Origin: CANLWN01 sp039815505
GTDB taxonomy: Bacteria; Bacteroidota; Bacteroidia; Flavobacteriales; Flavobacteriaceae
Assembly: GCA_039815505.1 (NCBI GenBank)
Contig: JBCBZE010000135.1
Coordinates: 1 to 8,384, forward strand
Reading direction: 5' to 3'
DNA: 8,384 bases
Of the stretch, positions 1 to 5,424 are shown piece after piece (positions within the stretch are counted from its first letter, which is position 1; each line of letters begins with the position of its first letter). The translations under genes were made by a program, and so were the position numbers. The notes under the pieces were generated by a model. It ran no database searches and was not told the origin of the DNA. It saw nothing but the letters and a program-made list of their open reading frames with translations.

Positions 1-1
1 C

Positions 2-241
2 AATCAATATGATCTAGTTCTTATGGACATAAATTTACCTAATGTAACTGGCGATCAAATCACTAGGATCATACGCGACTTCCCGCTTCACCGAATTAAG
101 AATATTCCCATACTGGGAATAACGGCCTATGCATTTGAAGATAATATCAAGGACTATCTCAACTCTGGGATGAACGCCGTAATATCAAAACCCTATGAGG
201 AAACGTTCTTGTTGGAAACCATCTTTAAGTTGTTAAAATAG
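2..241 (+). CDS. C-terminal phospho-receiver (REC) domain, 5' end outside the window; probably a hybrid histidine kinase
   Basis: Partial gene: the reading frame is open from base 2 and ends at TAG 239-241. The 79 visible residues are the second half or more of a CheY-like receiver domain. The phospho-acceptor Asp is in the motif DLVLMDINLP (codon 26-28). The conserved Thr follows in GITAYA (codon 122-124), and the conserved Lys is in SKP (codon 188-190), followed by the last helix and then the stop. The sequence style (LMDINLP, ITAYAFEDNI, GMNAVISKP) is that of receivers at the C-terminus of hybrid sensor kinases, which take phosphate from the protein's own kinase core. A stand-alone response regulator cannot be excluded because the 5' part is missing. 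An in-frame ATG at 23 is internal to the domain and is not the start. All phosphotransfer residues in view are intact. Confidence 0.9.
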   Translation, partial: NQYDLVLMDINLPNVTGDQITRIIRDFPLHRIKNIPILGITAYAFEDNIKDYLNSGMNAVISKPYEETFLLETIFKLLK

Positions 242-343
242 ATATAACTTTTCCTTTCCTTTTTTCAGAACAATATAACCCTTTATGAAAAGTAGGTGGT
301 CTTCATATATTATAATTGTAAGAAAAATATTACATTTAGGTGT

Positions 344-387
344 TTAATCGATAAAAAATGACACTTAATCGATGTTTCTAACATCGA
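344..387. promoter_or_regulatory. Direct repeat TTAATCGAT x2 with an adjoining palindrome; possible regulator-binding site
   Basis: TTAATCGAT occurs at 344-352 and again at 365-373, exactly 21 bp apart start to start (two helical turns). The second copy runs into a perfect inverted repeat TCGATGTT-TCT-AACATCGA (369-387, 8-bp arms, 3-nt centre). The arrangement is typical of operators bound by dimers. It lies 127 nt before the first small ORF. No regulator can be named. Confidence 0.35.
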
Positions 388-514
388 AACAACACTATTA
401 GCATTTACCTTGGGCAAATAGTACTTTCACGTCGCTTTAAAATTCTTTACATAGCATGGATAAAAACATAGCTTGTGGGGAAGAAATTGCTAACGATTAA
501 GCTCAAGACAATAC

Positions 515-697
515 ATGTCAATATCTTTTTTTATCGATTTTTTCTTTTTAGTCAGTATAATCACATTCATTGTTTCCATTGTAATTATTATACCGACCAC
601 TTCTTTAAGAGAAGAAAAGAATCGTATGGGGGAAGAAAATAAAGTAAAGATCAAAAAAGAGAAATCTCCAATTTGTTTGGACAAAAGAAACGGATGA
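515..697 (+). CDS. Possible small single-pass membrane protein (60 aa), hypothetical
   Basis: ATG-started ORF of 60 codons ending in TGA. Residues about 4-27 form one continuous hydrophobic segment (Phe, Ile, Val rich), long enough to cross the membrane. They are followed by a charged Lys/Glu-rich tail of about 30 residues with a single Cys. No family is recognised. Support for a real gene: the membrane-plus-charged-tail layout, an ATG start, and a 4-nt ATGA overlap with the next small ORF, a pattern typical of translational coupling. Against: AT-rich DNA readily gives hydrophobic ORFs by chance, and an ORF of similar length (490-684) exists on the opposite strand. No ribosome-binding site is evident, as is usual in this phylum. 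Treat as a candidate. Confidence 0.33.
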   Translation: MSISFFIDFFFLVSIITFIVSIVIIIPTTSLREEKNRMGEENKVKIKKEKSPICLDKRNG

Positions 698-873
698 AAG
701 AATTGGTTACCTCCTTCATGATGTGCCTTTTATGTGTTAGTGCCTGGATAGCCCTTGCACACCAGACGAAGAAGGATGCAATGCCAATGAACAAAAAAAT
801 AGAAAACGGTGAAATACCGATTATAAAAGACAAAAACATGGAAGATAAATGGATAATGCGATGCGAACACTAA
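694..873 (+). CDS. Possible small secreted or membrane-anchored protein (59 aa), hypothetical
   Basis: The ATG at 694 overlaps the TGA of the preceding ORF as ATGA. A TTG 21 nt upstream could also start the frame, but the ATG gives a cleaner N-terminus. From the ATG the protein is 59 residues. It starts with MKELVTSF, continues as a hydrophobic stretch to about residue 23 (two Cys, a Trp, ending in ALAH), and then has a hydrophilic Lys-rich tail. The N-terminus resembles a signal peptide or membrane anchor. With the upstream ORF it would form a two-gene unit of tiny membrane-associated proteins. No homologue is recognised, and chance origin remains possible. Confidence 0.33.
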   Translation: MKELVTSFMMCLLCVSAWIALAHQTKKDAMPMNKKIENGEIPIIKDKNMEDKWIMRCEH

Positions 874-1022
874 CCATTAATTATCCGTAGTCAACCTTAA
901 ATCAAAGCACCCGTGCTATCAGGCTTTTAAAAATATTGTTGTCCTATAAAATCTGTTATGCTTAGTTACGGTTTTGAAGTATCCTTAACCAGTTTATTTC
1001 AATTTTTGATTTGTTTGGTTGG

Positions 1023-1060
1023 TTTTAGGGGGCCCCTAACTCAAGGGGCCTTTTCTAAAA
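1023..1060. terminator. Strong two-part hairpin, probable bidirectional terminator before the OmpA gene
   Basis: Inner stem GGCCCCT (1031-1037) pairs with AGGGGCC (1044-1050) around a 6-nt loop. TTTT follows directly (1051-1054). An outer arm TTTTAG (1023-1028) pairs with CTAAAA (1055-1060). It would end transcripts from the small-ORF region and insulate the OmpA gene 83 nt downstream. A leader attenuator of the OmpA gene is a less likely alternative. Confidence 0.6.
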
Positions 1061-1142
1061 CGATTTAAAACTCTAGAGAACCATACATAATTAACAATAA
1101 TTTTCATCAAACATTTTTTAATTTTTAAACACTAAAACCATT

Positions 1143-2243
1143 ATGAAAAAAGTAGTTTTCTTATTTGCAATTTTAACCGCATCGATCGCGATAGCGCAAG
1201 ATTTGCCAACAAACCCCGAACCCGGTAAGTGCTATGTGCGCTGTACCACTCCGGATGTTTATGTTAATGAAACCGTTACCGTAACGGTAAAACCAGCATA
1301 CAATGTACTAAAAACGATACCCGCCACTTACAAAACCGTTACGGAGAGAGTACTAGTTAAGCAGGAAGGAAAGAAGCTAACGGTTGTTCCCGCAAAATGG
1401 GGTACTGAAACCGTAACTTATGTTTCCAAGGAGGGTGGCAATACCTTAAGCGTGATCCCCGCATCTTTTTCCCCAAGTTCGGAGACCATAGAGATCAAGC
1501 CTGCTTATGCCCAATGGGAACTAGGTGCCGCAGCACCGGATTGCGCTTCTGGCAATCCCGATGATTGTAGATATTGGTGTTATAAGGGCTATCCTGCAGA
1601 GTTCACTACCATCTCTACACAGGCTTTGGCCAATAATGCTTCTACGACCAAGGCCCCCATAAGCGCTAAAAATTCTTCATACACTAAAACCGTACTGTTG
1701 GAGCCCGCCAAGGTTGTGGAAGAAATCATTCCAGCAGAGTATAGGGAAATTAAGAAAACCGTTCTTGACAAAGATGCCTATACCCAAGAAACTACGGTTC
1801 CAGCGGTTACAAAGACCGTTACCAAGGAAGTTCTAAAGGAAAAGGGAGGCCTTACCACATGGAAGGAAGTGGAATGTACCTTGGTAGAATATCAAGCGCT
1901 TCCCATCAACTGGAATACAGGCAGCGCCACATTGACTTCGGAAGCAAAGCGTATCATAGATACACGTCTAATGCCCGTATTACAGCAAAACCCTGGAGTA
2001 AAACTGGAAATTGCTTCGCACACGGATGTAAGAGGTGGCGCATCCTCCAACCAAAGCCTTTCTGAAAGAAGAGCCAAGGCAGTGGCGGACTACTTAATAT
2101 CCAAAGGAGTAAATTCCAGTCTTTTGGTAGCCAACGGATACGGTGAGAACAAGGTAAAGAACAGGTGCAGAGAAGGTGTTTCCTGTACCGAGAGAGAGCA
2201 TGCCGTTAACCGAAGGACAGAGTTTAGATTAATCAATAACTAA
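1143..2243 (+). CDS. OmpA-family outer-membrane / peptidoglycan-binding protein with PA-rich N-terminal repeats
   Basis: 366-residue exported protein that probably links the outer membrane to peptidoglycan. Residues 1-19 are a signal peptide (MKKVVFLF...AIAQ). Residues 30-150 hold several Cys (30, 34, 134, 142, 146). Residues about 50-235 are built from loose repeats centred on [VIKE]PA-x-Y/W followed by Thr/Val/Lys-rich strands, for example IPATYKTVTE, VPAKWGTETV, IPAEYREIKK and VPAVTKTVTK. Residues 253-366 are an OmpA C-terminal domain: INWNTGSATL, then ASHTDVRGG with Asp295, then LSERRAKAV with Arg310. Those two residues are 15 apart, as in the pair that binds diaminopimelate in OmpA proteins. 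A loop CREGVSCTEREH (342-353) before NRRTEF is common in Bacteroidota members. There is no recognisable eight-stranded barrel; the N-terminal part looks like an extended stalk. The gene stands alone, between the hairpin at 1023-1060 and the terminator at 2336-2374. Confidence 0.9.
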   Translation: MKKVVFLFAILTASIAIAQDLPTNPEPGKCYVRCTTPDVYVNETVTVTVKPAYNVLKTIPATYKTVTERVLVKQEGKKLTVVPAKWGTETVTYVSKEGGNTLSVIPASFSPSSETIEIKPAYAQWELGAAAPDCASGNPDDCRYWCYKGYPAEFTTISTQALANNASTTKAPISAKNSSYTKTVLLEPAKVVEEIIPAEYREIKKTVLDKDAYTQETTVPAVTKTVTKEVLKEKGGLTTWKEVECTLVEYQALPINWNTGSATLTSEAKRIIDTRLMPVLQQNPGVKLEIASHTDVRGGASSNQSLSERRAKAVADYLISKGVNSSLLVANGYGENKVKNRCREGVSCTEREHAVNRRTEFRLINN

Positions 2244-2335
2244 AATAGGGATTGGACTCCATATTTTTCAAAGTATAGTATAATTGGACCACATTTTACC
2301 TCAACATAAATGTTCATTCCAATTGTAGTTCCCCC

Positions 2336-2374
2336 AAGGGCACTTCAGTAAAAATCGGGGAGTGTCCTTTTTTT
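2336..2374 (+). terminator. Intrinsic terminator of the OmpA gene
   Basis: A 9-bp stem (2338-2346 with 2359-2367, including two G-U pairs) and a 12-nt loop are followed by seven T (2368-2374). It lies 95 nt after the OmpA stop codon. Confidence 0.75.
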
Positions 2375-2384
2375 GGTTATAATG

Positions 2385-2418
2385 ATAAAGGCCGCGATAT
2401 TTGTATCGCGGCCTTTAT
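2385..2418. terminator. Perfect 15-bp hairpin, bidirectional terminator between convergent genes
   Basis: ATAAAGGCCGCGATA (2385-2399) pairs perfectly with its complement at 2404-2418 around a TTTG loop. The GC-rich core is flanked by A/T ends on both sides. It lies 20 nt past the stop of the minus-strand DUF2911 gene, so it mainly serves that gene and backs up the OmpA terminator. Confidence 0.8.
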
Positions 2419-2437
2419 AACATCTATTCACTTTATG

Positions 2438-3280
2438 CTATAAAGCTCCCCACTCCTTAAGTGAGTCCTGATTCAATTTTACATAGTGGGAATTATCTGC
2501 GGCTTGTGCAGCGGCCATAGATTTTTTGGCTGCTTCTATAGCCCCTTTGGTATCTCCCAATTTTGCATGGATAAGAGATTGTCTCCTCATCATCCAAAAA
2601 GCTTTGTCGTTTAAGGAAACGGCTTTGGCTATCCAATCCTTGGCCTTCTCCAAATCCTTACCTTCCTCATAATAATAGGATGCTGCCGCATAGTAATCAT
2701 TGGCAGAAGGACCTCCCATTACCATTTCAATACTCTTATTGGCCTTGGCCGCCGTAGGTACGTCAAACTTTACGCCTACATACGTCTTTTCCCATAACAT
2801 GCCGAGTACGGCAGAGTTATTGGTTAAATCATCAAAAGTCATTGTAAAGGTTTCTATAGGCATAGGCATAGCATACACCTCTACGGTAGTTTTTGCAGCA
2901 ACCTTACTATCGTCCCATTCCCTTGGGGTCCCCCAGTTATTGACATCGGCGTAGAAGATTACCTCCCAAGAGGTTTCTCCGGGCTTGGTGTAAATTGCAT
3001 ATGAACCCGCTTTAAGGGTTTGTCCATCAACGGTTACATCATCACCGAACGTAATCACTGTATTCTTATTCGCTCCTGTTCTCCATAATTCGCCATACGG
3101 CTGTAATCCTCCAAAAATGGTTCTACCTCTCATAGAAGGTCTTGAGTATGCTACTACAACATCGGTTAAGCCAACCTTCTGTTCAACTTTAGCGAACGGG
3201 CTGGGCTGTGGTGTTTCTACTTGTGCCTGCGTGGTATAGGATGCCAGCACAAGACATAATAAAAGCGATAATTTTTTCAT
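2438..3280 (-). CDS. Secreted DUF2911 protein with a TPR-like C-terminal region
   Basis: 280 residues, ATG start, TAG stop. Residues 1-20 are a signal peptide (MKKLSLLLCL...TTQAQ), so the protein is periplasmic or outer-membrane associated. Residues about 25-175 match the Bacteroidota family DUF2911: SRPSMRGRTIFGGL (46-59), PYGELWRTGANKNT (61-74), then a beta-rich stretch with LKAGSYAIYTKPG (89-101) and FYADVNNWG (109-117). Residues about 193-280 are helical and resemble one or two TPR repeats (ANDYYAAASYYYEEGKDLEKA, then KLGDTKGAIEAAKKS). Catalysis is not known for this family and no active site is evident; TPR segments usually mediate protein contacts. It is transcribed alone, with a -7 box at 3307-3314 and a hairpin terminator at 2385-2418. 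Confidence 0.9.
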   Translation of the reverse strand: MKKLSLLLCLVLASYTTQAQVETPQPSPFAKVEQKVGLTDVVVAYSRPSMRGRTIFGGLQPYGELWRTGANKNTVITFGDDVTVDGQTLKAGSYAIYTKPGETSWEVIFYADVNNWGTPREWDDSKVAAKTTVEVYAMPMPIETFTMTFDDLTNNSAVLGMLWEKTYVGVKFDVPTAAKANKSIEMVMGGPSANDYYAAASYYYEEGKDLEKAKDWIAKAVSLNDKAFWMMRRQSLIHAKLGDTKGAIEAAKKSMAAAQAADNSHYVKLNQDSLKEWGAL

Positions 3281-3306
3281 TTTGATAAAGGTTTATATTG
3301 TTATCG

Positions 3307-3314
3307 CAAAACTA
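3307..3314 (-). promoter_or_regulatory. Bacteroidota -7 box of the DUF2911 gene
   Basis: On the minus strand the sequence TAGTTTTG exactly fits TAnnTTTG. It lies 26 nt before the start codon, predicting a leader of about 20 nt. No TTG is seen at the usual distance for a -33 element, so the call is moderate. Confidence 0.5.
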
Positions 3315-3363
3315 AAGATAATGGTATAGCCCATTTGTTAATAAATACTTAAATAAACAAGGG

Positions 3364-4515
3364 TCAATCTAGGATAAATGCCTTGGAAAGCACGCCGTTC
3401 TGAAGGAAAAAAGTAAGGTAGTATACCGCAGCGGGCATTGTAGAAACATCTACTTCATTTCTGTTAATATCCTTGGCGTGGGTAAAACGTATCATGCTAC
3501 CGGTGGTATCAAAAATTGCCCTTCCAAACAGTCTTTCTTGCGTTTGAAGATCATATCCTAGACTTTGGGAACCAAAGTTTCGATAAAGAACAAGCTGGTC
3601 CGATTGTTGATCTGTATCAACTACCTCTTCTTCCTCTTCTTTTGGGATATCATCAACTAATTTGAACGTAAATAAACGGGCTTCGGTATGTATGGGCGGA
3701 TTATCGTTTAAAAAACGTTCCGATGAAAAAAAATATGTATCAGCAGCTGTATGGGTTATCGATTCAACTTGAGCCATACCTATATTCAAATTGGTCCTTT
3801 TAACCATGCCCTCAAAAACGGACGGGAGCGTAGCGTTGGTGAATTGTGTTACAAAAGAAAACAAGGTTTGTGAATACCCTACGAGAAACAAGGTATTGGT
3901 CAACGCATTATACGTAGCTCCCGTGACAAGTCCATTTACGTGATAGGTACCTAAATCAATAGCTTCATAGGTACCTATCTCCTTTGGAACGCCATAGGCA
4001 ACAGTACCCAAGGACCGCCACTGTTTAGTAAGTATAATAAGCTGGTCCCCAATAACGAACATGGCTTCCGCATCCCAATCGCTACCCGTATCATCCCCTG
4101 AAAAATCGGTTTGTTCAACGTACGAAAAATCTATCCTATCCGCAACTACCGCGTCCATGACATCATAATCACTTTTGGCAACCCTATAGATTACAAGATC
4201 CTGGCGATCGCCCCTAAAGTTTCCAAAATCCCCGATATAGATATACTTATCGTCTTGCGCTATGTCTTCCCAATCTACATTGGTGGCATTGGCCACATTT
4301 ACCGTTCTTGTAATAGCCAAGTTGAGCGTATCAACTTCGAACAATTGCGGGGTATTCCCAGAATCGTTATGCGTTATCAAACGGCCATTGTAGTATATTA
4401 GCCCGGAACTCTCCCGTATCGCATCTGGTAATTCCCCAATTTCCACGATAGTTTCCTGTGCCAATACAACTGATGAAACAAATAAAACAAAATAATGTAT
4501 ACCCCCCCTTTTCAT
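3364..4515 (-). CDS. Secreted propeller-like protein with a C-terminal T9SS type A sorting domain
   Basis: Start chosen at the ATG at 4515, giving 383 residues that open with a good signal peptide (MKRGGIHYFVLFVSSVVLAQ). A frame extension to 4542 would need a TTG start and would put nine residues ahead of it. Residues about 21-288 show spaced strand motifs of a beta-propeller-like repertoire common in flavobacterial secreted proteins: ESSGL (35-39), THNDSGN (48-54), DWEDIA (81-86), IGDFGN (94-99), DWDAEAM (146-152). An acidic linker with five consecutive Glu (293-297) leads to residues about 309-383. These look like a T9SS type A sorting domain: GRAIFDTTGSMIRF, then VDVSTMPAAVYYLTF and a final Lys-containing strand. 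Such domains carry proteins across the outer membrane and are then removed. The substrate is unknown; the Asp-rich motifs could hold calcium. A run of seven G lies in codons 3-5. Confidence 0.8.
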   Translation of the reverse strand: MKRGGIHYFVLFVSSVVLAQETIVEIGELPDAIRESSGLIYYNGRLITHNDSGNTPQLFEVDTLNLAITRTVNVANATNVDWEDIAQDDKYIYIGDFGNFRGDRQDLVIYRVAKSDYDVMDAVVADRIDFSYVEQTDFSGDDTGSDWDAEAMFVIGDQLIILTKQWRSLGTVAYGVPKEIGTYEAIDLGTYHVNGLVTGATYNALTNTLFLVGYSQTLFSFVTQFTNATLPSVFEGMVKRTNLNIGMAQVESITHTAADTYFFSSERFLNDNPPIHTEARLFTFKLVDDIPKEEEEEVVDTDQQSDQLVLYRNFGSQSLGYDLQTQERLFGRAIFDTTGSMIRFTHAKDINRNEVDVSTMPAAVYYLTFFLQNGVLSKAFILD

Positions 4516-4635
4516 CCTTATTGTTCTGGGAATAATGTACAAAATCGAAATCTTTTCACCTAAAATTTAAGGATAAGCACTACCAAAATTCGGCTTCTGC
4601 TTAAAAAGCCCGATGATACGTTGTGAAAATTGACT

Positions 4636-4653
4636 AAAATTAGTCTAATTTTG
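4636..4653 (+). promoter_or_regulatory. Promoter of the aquaporin gene with a 17-bp palindrome over the -7 box
   Basis: TAATTTTG (4646-4653) exactly fits TAnnTTTG, and a TTG at 4621-4623, 22 nt upstream, can serve as -33 element. A perfect palindrome AAAATTAG-T-CTAATTTT (4636-4652) covers the -7 box, so a repressor could sit there. Transcription would start about 4658-4660, leaving a leader of only a few nucleotides before the ATG at 4663. Confidence 0.6.
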
Positions 4654-4662
4654 AAACCACTT

Positions 4663-5337
4663 ATGGAGACCAAAAAGTACTTCTCTGAATTTATCGGAAC
4701 GTTTAGTATGGTGTTCTGCGGAACAGGTGCTATGACCATCAATGAAATAACAGGTGGTAGCGTTACCGGTGTAGGTATTGGCATAAGCTGGGGATTTATT
4801 GTATTAGCCATGATTTATGCGTTTGGGGACATTTCAGGGGCACATTTTAATCCCGCCGTTACTTTAGGTTTTGCCTTTGCCAAAAAGTTTCCATGGAAAG
4901 AGGTCCCGGCTTATACACTGGCGCAATGCCTTGCGGCCATTACCGCAAGTGGTCTTATGTTGTTTCTTTTTCCGGGCAGTGAATGGTTAGGGGGCACGCA
5001 ACCTTCGCTAGATCCATATTTTCCACCGATAAAAGCATTTGTTCTAGAAATTTTGCTGACCTTTTTTTTAATGGTCGTTATTATCAATGTGTCCACCGGT
5101 GCAAAGGAAATAGGTGTAATTGCGGGCTTGGCCATTGGTGGGGTGGTGATGTTGGAAGCTATTTTTGCAGGGCCCATGACCAACGCATCCATGAATCCTG
5201 CAAGATCTTTGGGACCAGCATTGGTTTCTGGACATCTCGAAAATTTATGGTTATATCTCACCGCACCGTTCATCGGAGGAATTCTTGCCGTACTAAGTTG
5301 CAGATTGGTAAAAGGAAAGAATTGCTGTGATGAATAA
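4663..5337 (+). CDS. MIP/aquaporin-family channel with NIP-like pore residues (AqpN-like)
   Basis: 224-residue inner-membrane channel with six predicted membrane helices and both half-helix motifs: HFNPAV (about residues 60-65) and SMNPARS (about 178-184). The ATG at 4663 is chosen because an upstream in-frame TTG at 4630 lies inside the promoter. Aligned by eye to E. coli AqpZ, the selectivity-filter positions read Trp (helix 2, in SWGF), Ala (helix 5, in LEAIF), Ala (in TNAS) and Arg (in NPAR). AqpZ has Phe, His, Thr and Arg there. W/x/A/R is the signature of plant NIP and bacterial AqpN channels, which pass glycerol and uncharged metalloids such as arsenite or boric acid. That substrate is an inference from pore residues; no arsenic gene is in view. 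The tail ends in two Cys (CCDE). The gene is divergent from the T9SS protein and has its own promoter. Confidence 0.9.
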   Translation: METKKYFSEFIGTFSMVFCGTGAMTINEITGGSVTGVGIGISWGFIVLAMIYAFGDISGAHFNPAVTLGFAFAKKFPWKEVPAYTLAQCLAAITASGLMLFLFPGSEWLGGTQPSLDPYFPPIKAFVLEILLTFFLMVVIINVSTGAKEIGVIAGLAIGGVVMLEAIFAGPMTNASMNPARSLGPALVSGHLENLWLYLTAPFIGGILAVLSCRLVKGKNCCDE

Positions 5338-5339
5338 TT

Positions 5340-5371
5340 AAAGGGATTATTTCTAAAAGCGACCTTTTTTT
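5340..5371 (+). terminator. Weak candidate terminator after the channel gene
   Basis: AAAGG (5340-5344) can pair with CCTTT (5363-5367) across an 18-nt loop, followed by a T run that ends at 5371. The stem is short, so termination may be partial and some read-through into the photolyase operon is possible. Confidence 0.35.
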
Positions 5372-5384
5372 GTTTAATGTTTTG

Positions 5385-5417
5385 TACTTTTGTTTAGACA
5401 GAAAATTGAGTCTAAAC
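5385..5417 (+). promoter_or_regulatory. Promoter and operator of the SRPBCC-SDR-photolyase operon
   Basis: TACTTTTG (5385-5392) exactly fits the Bacteroidota -7 box. An inverted repeat GTTTAGAC (5392-5399) and GTCTAAAC (5410-5417), 8-bp arms with a 10-nt centre, begins on the last base of the box and covers the expected start site near 5398. No TTG is present at a proper -33 distance. The layout suits a dimeric regulator that blocks a promoter already weak in its -33 element. The start codon at 5425 gives a leader of about 27 nt. Confidence 0.6.
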
Positions 5418-5424
5418 TTATCTT

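Larger units (their letters stand above)
242..1142. other. 0.9-kb AT-rich intergenic region with small ORFs, repeats and a terminator
   Basis: Between the receiver gene and the OmpA gene there is no long ORF. Visible elements, listed separately, are a 9-bp direct repeat plus palindrome (344-387), two overlapping small ORFs (515-873) and a strong hairpin (1023-1060). There is also a short hairpin AGCAC-CC-GTGCT at 906-917, just after the second small ORF. No exact TAnnTTTG promoter box was found on the plus strand here. TAATTTTC at 1098-1105 is one base off and sits 37 nt before the OmpA start, so it may be that gene's -7 element. I saw no tRNA-like cloverleaf and no mobile-element end. Confidence 0.6.

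Noticed and set aside
344..373. Assignment of the direct repeats to a LytTR regulator
   Set aside because: Only the spacing fits; the 9-mer does not match the known LytTR consensus and no LytTR gene is visible.
490..684. Minus-strand 64-aa ORF in the 0.9-kb region
   Set aside because: It is antisense to the candidate small ORFs, lacks recognisable features and is most simply a shadow; the plus-strand pair has better architecture.
1023..1060. Riboswitch or attenuator in the OmpA leader
   Set aside because: Only a simple GC hairpin with a short T run is seen; no competing fold or conserved aptamer core is visible, so a terminator is the simpler reading.
4516..4542. Nine extra N-terminal codons for the T9SS-tail protein (TTG start at 4542)
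   Set aside because: The ATG at 4515 opens directly with a good signal peptide; the extension would bury it and uses a rare start.
4630..4662. Upstream TTG start for the aquaporin gene
   Set aside because: These codons overlap the palindrome and the -7 box, and METKKYFSEF from 4663 is the usual beginning of the family.
4911..5273. Minus-strand 120-aa ORF inside the channel gene
   Set aside because: Lies fully opposite a well-conserved MIP gene and its product resembles no protein family.
5385..5417. Assignment of the operon operator to LitR/CarH
   Set aside because: Gene content suggests it, but the inverted repeat cannot be matched with certainty to a known LitR/CarH site and no such gene is in the window.
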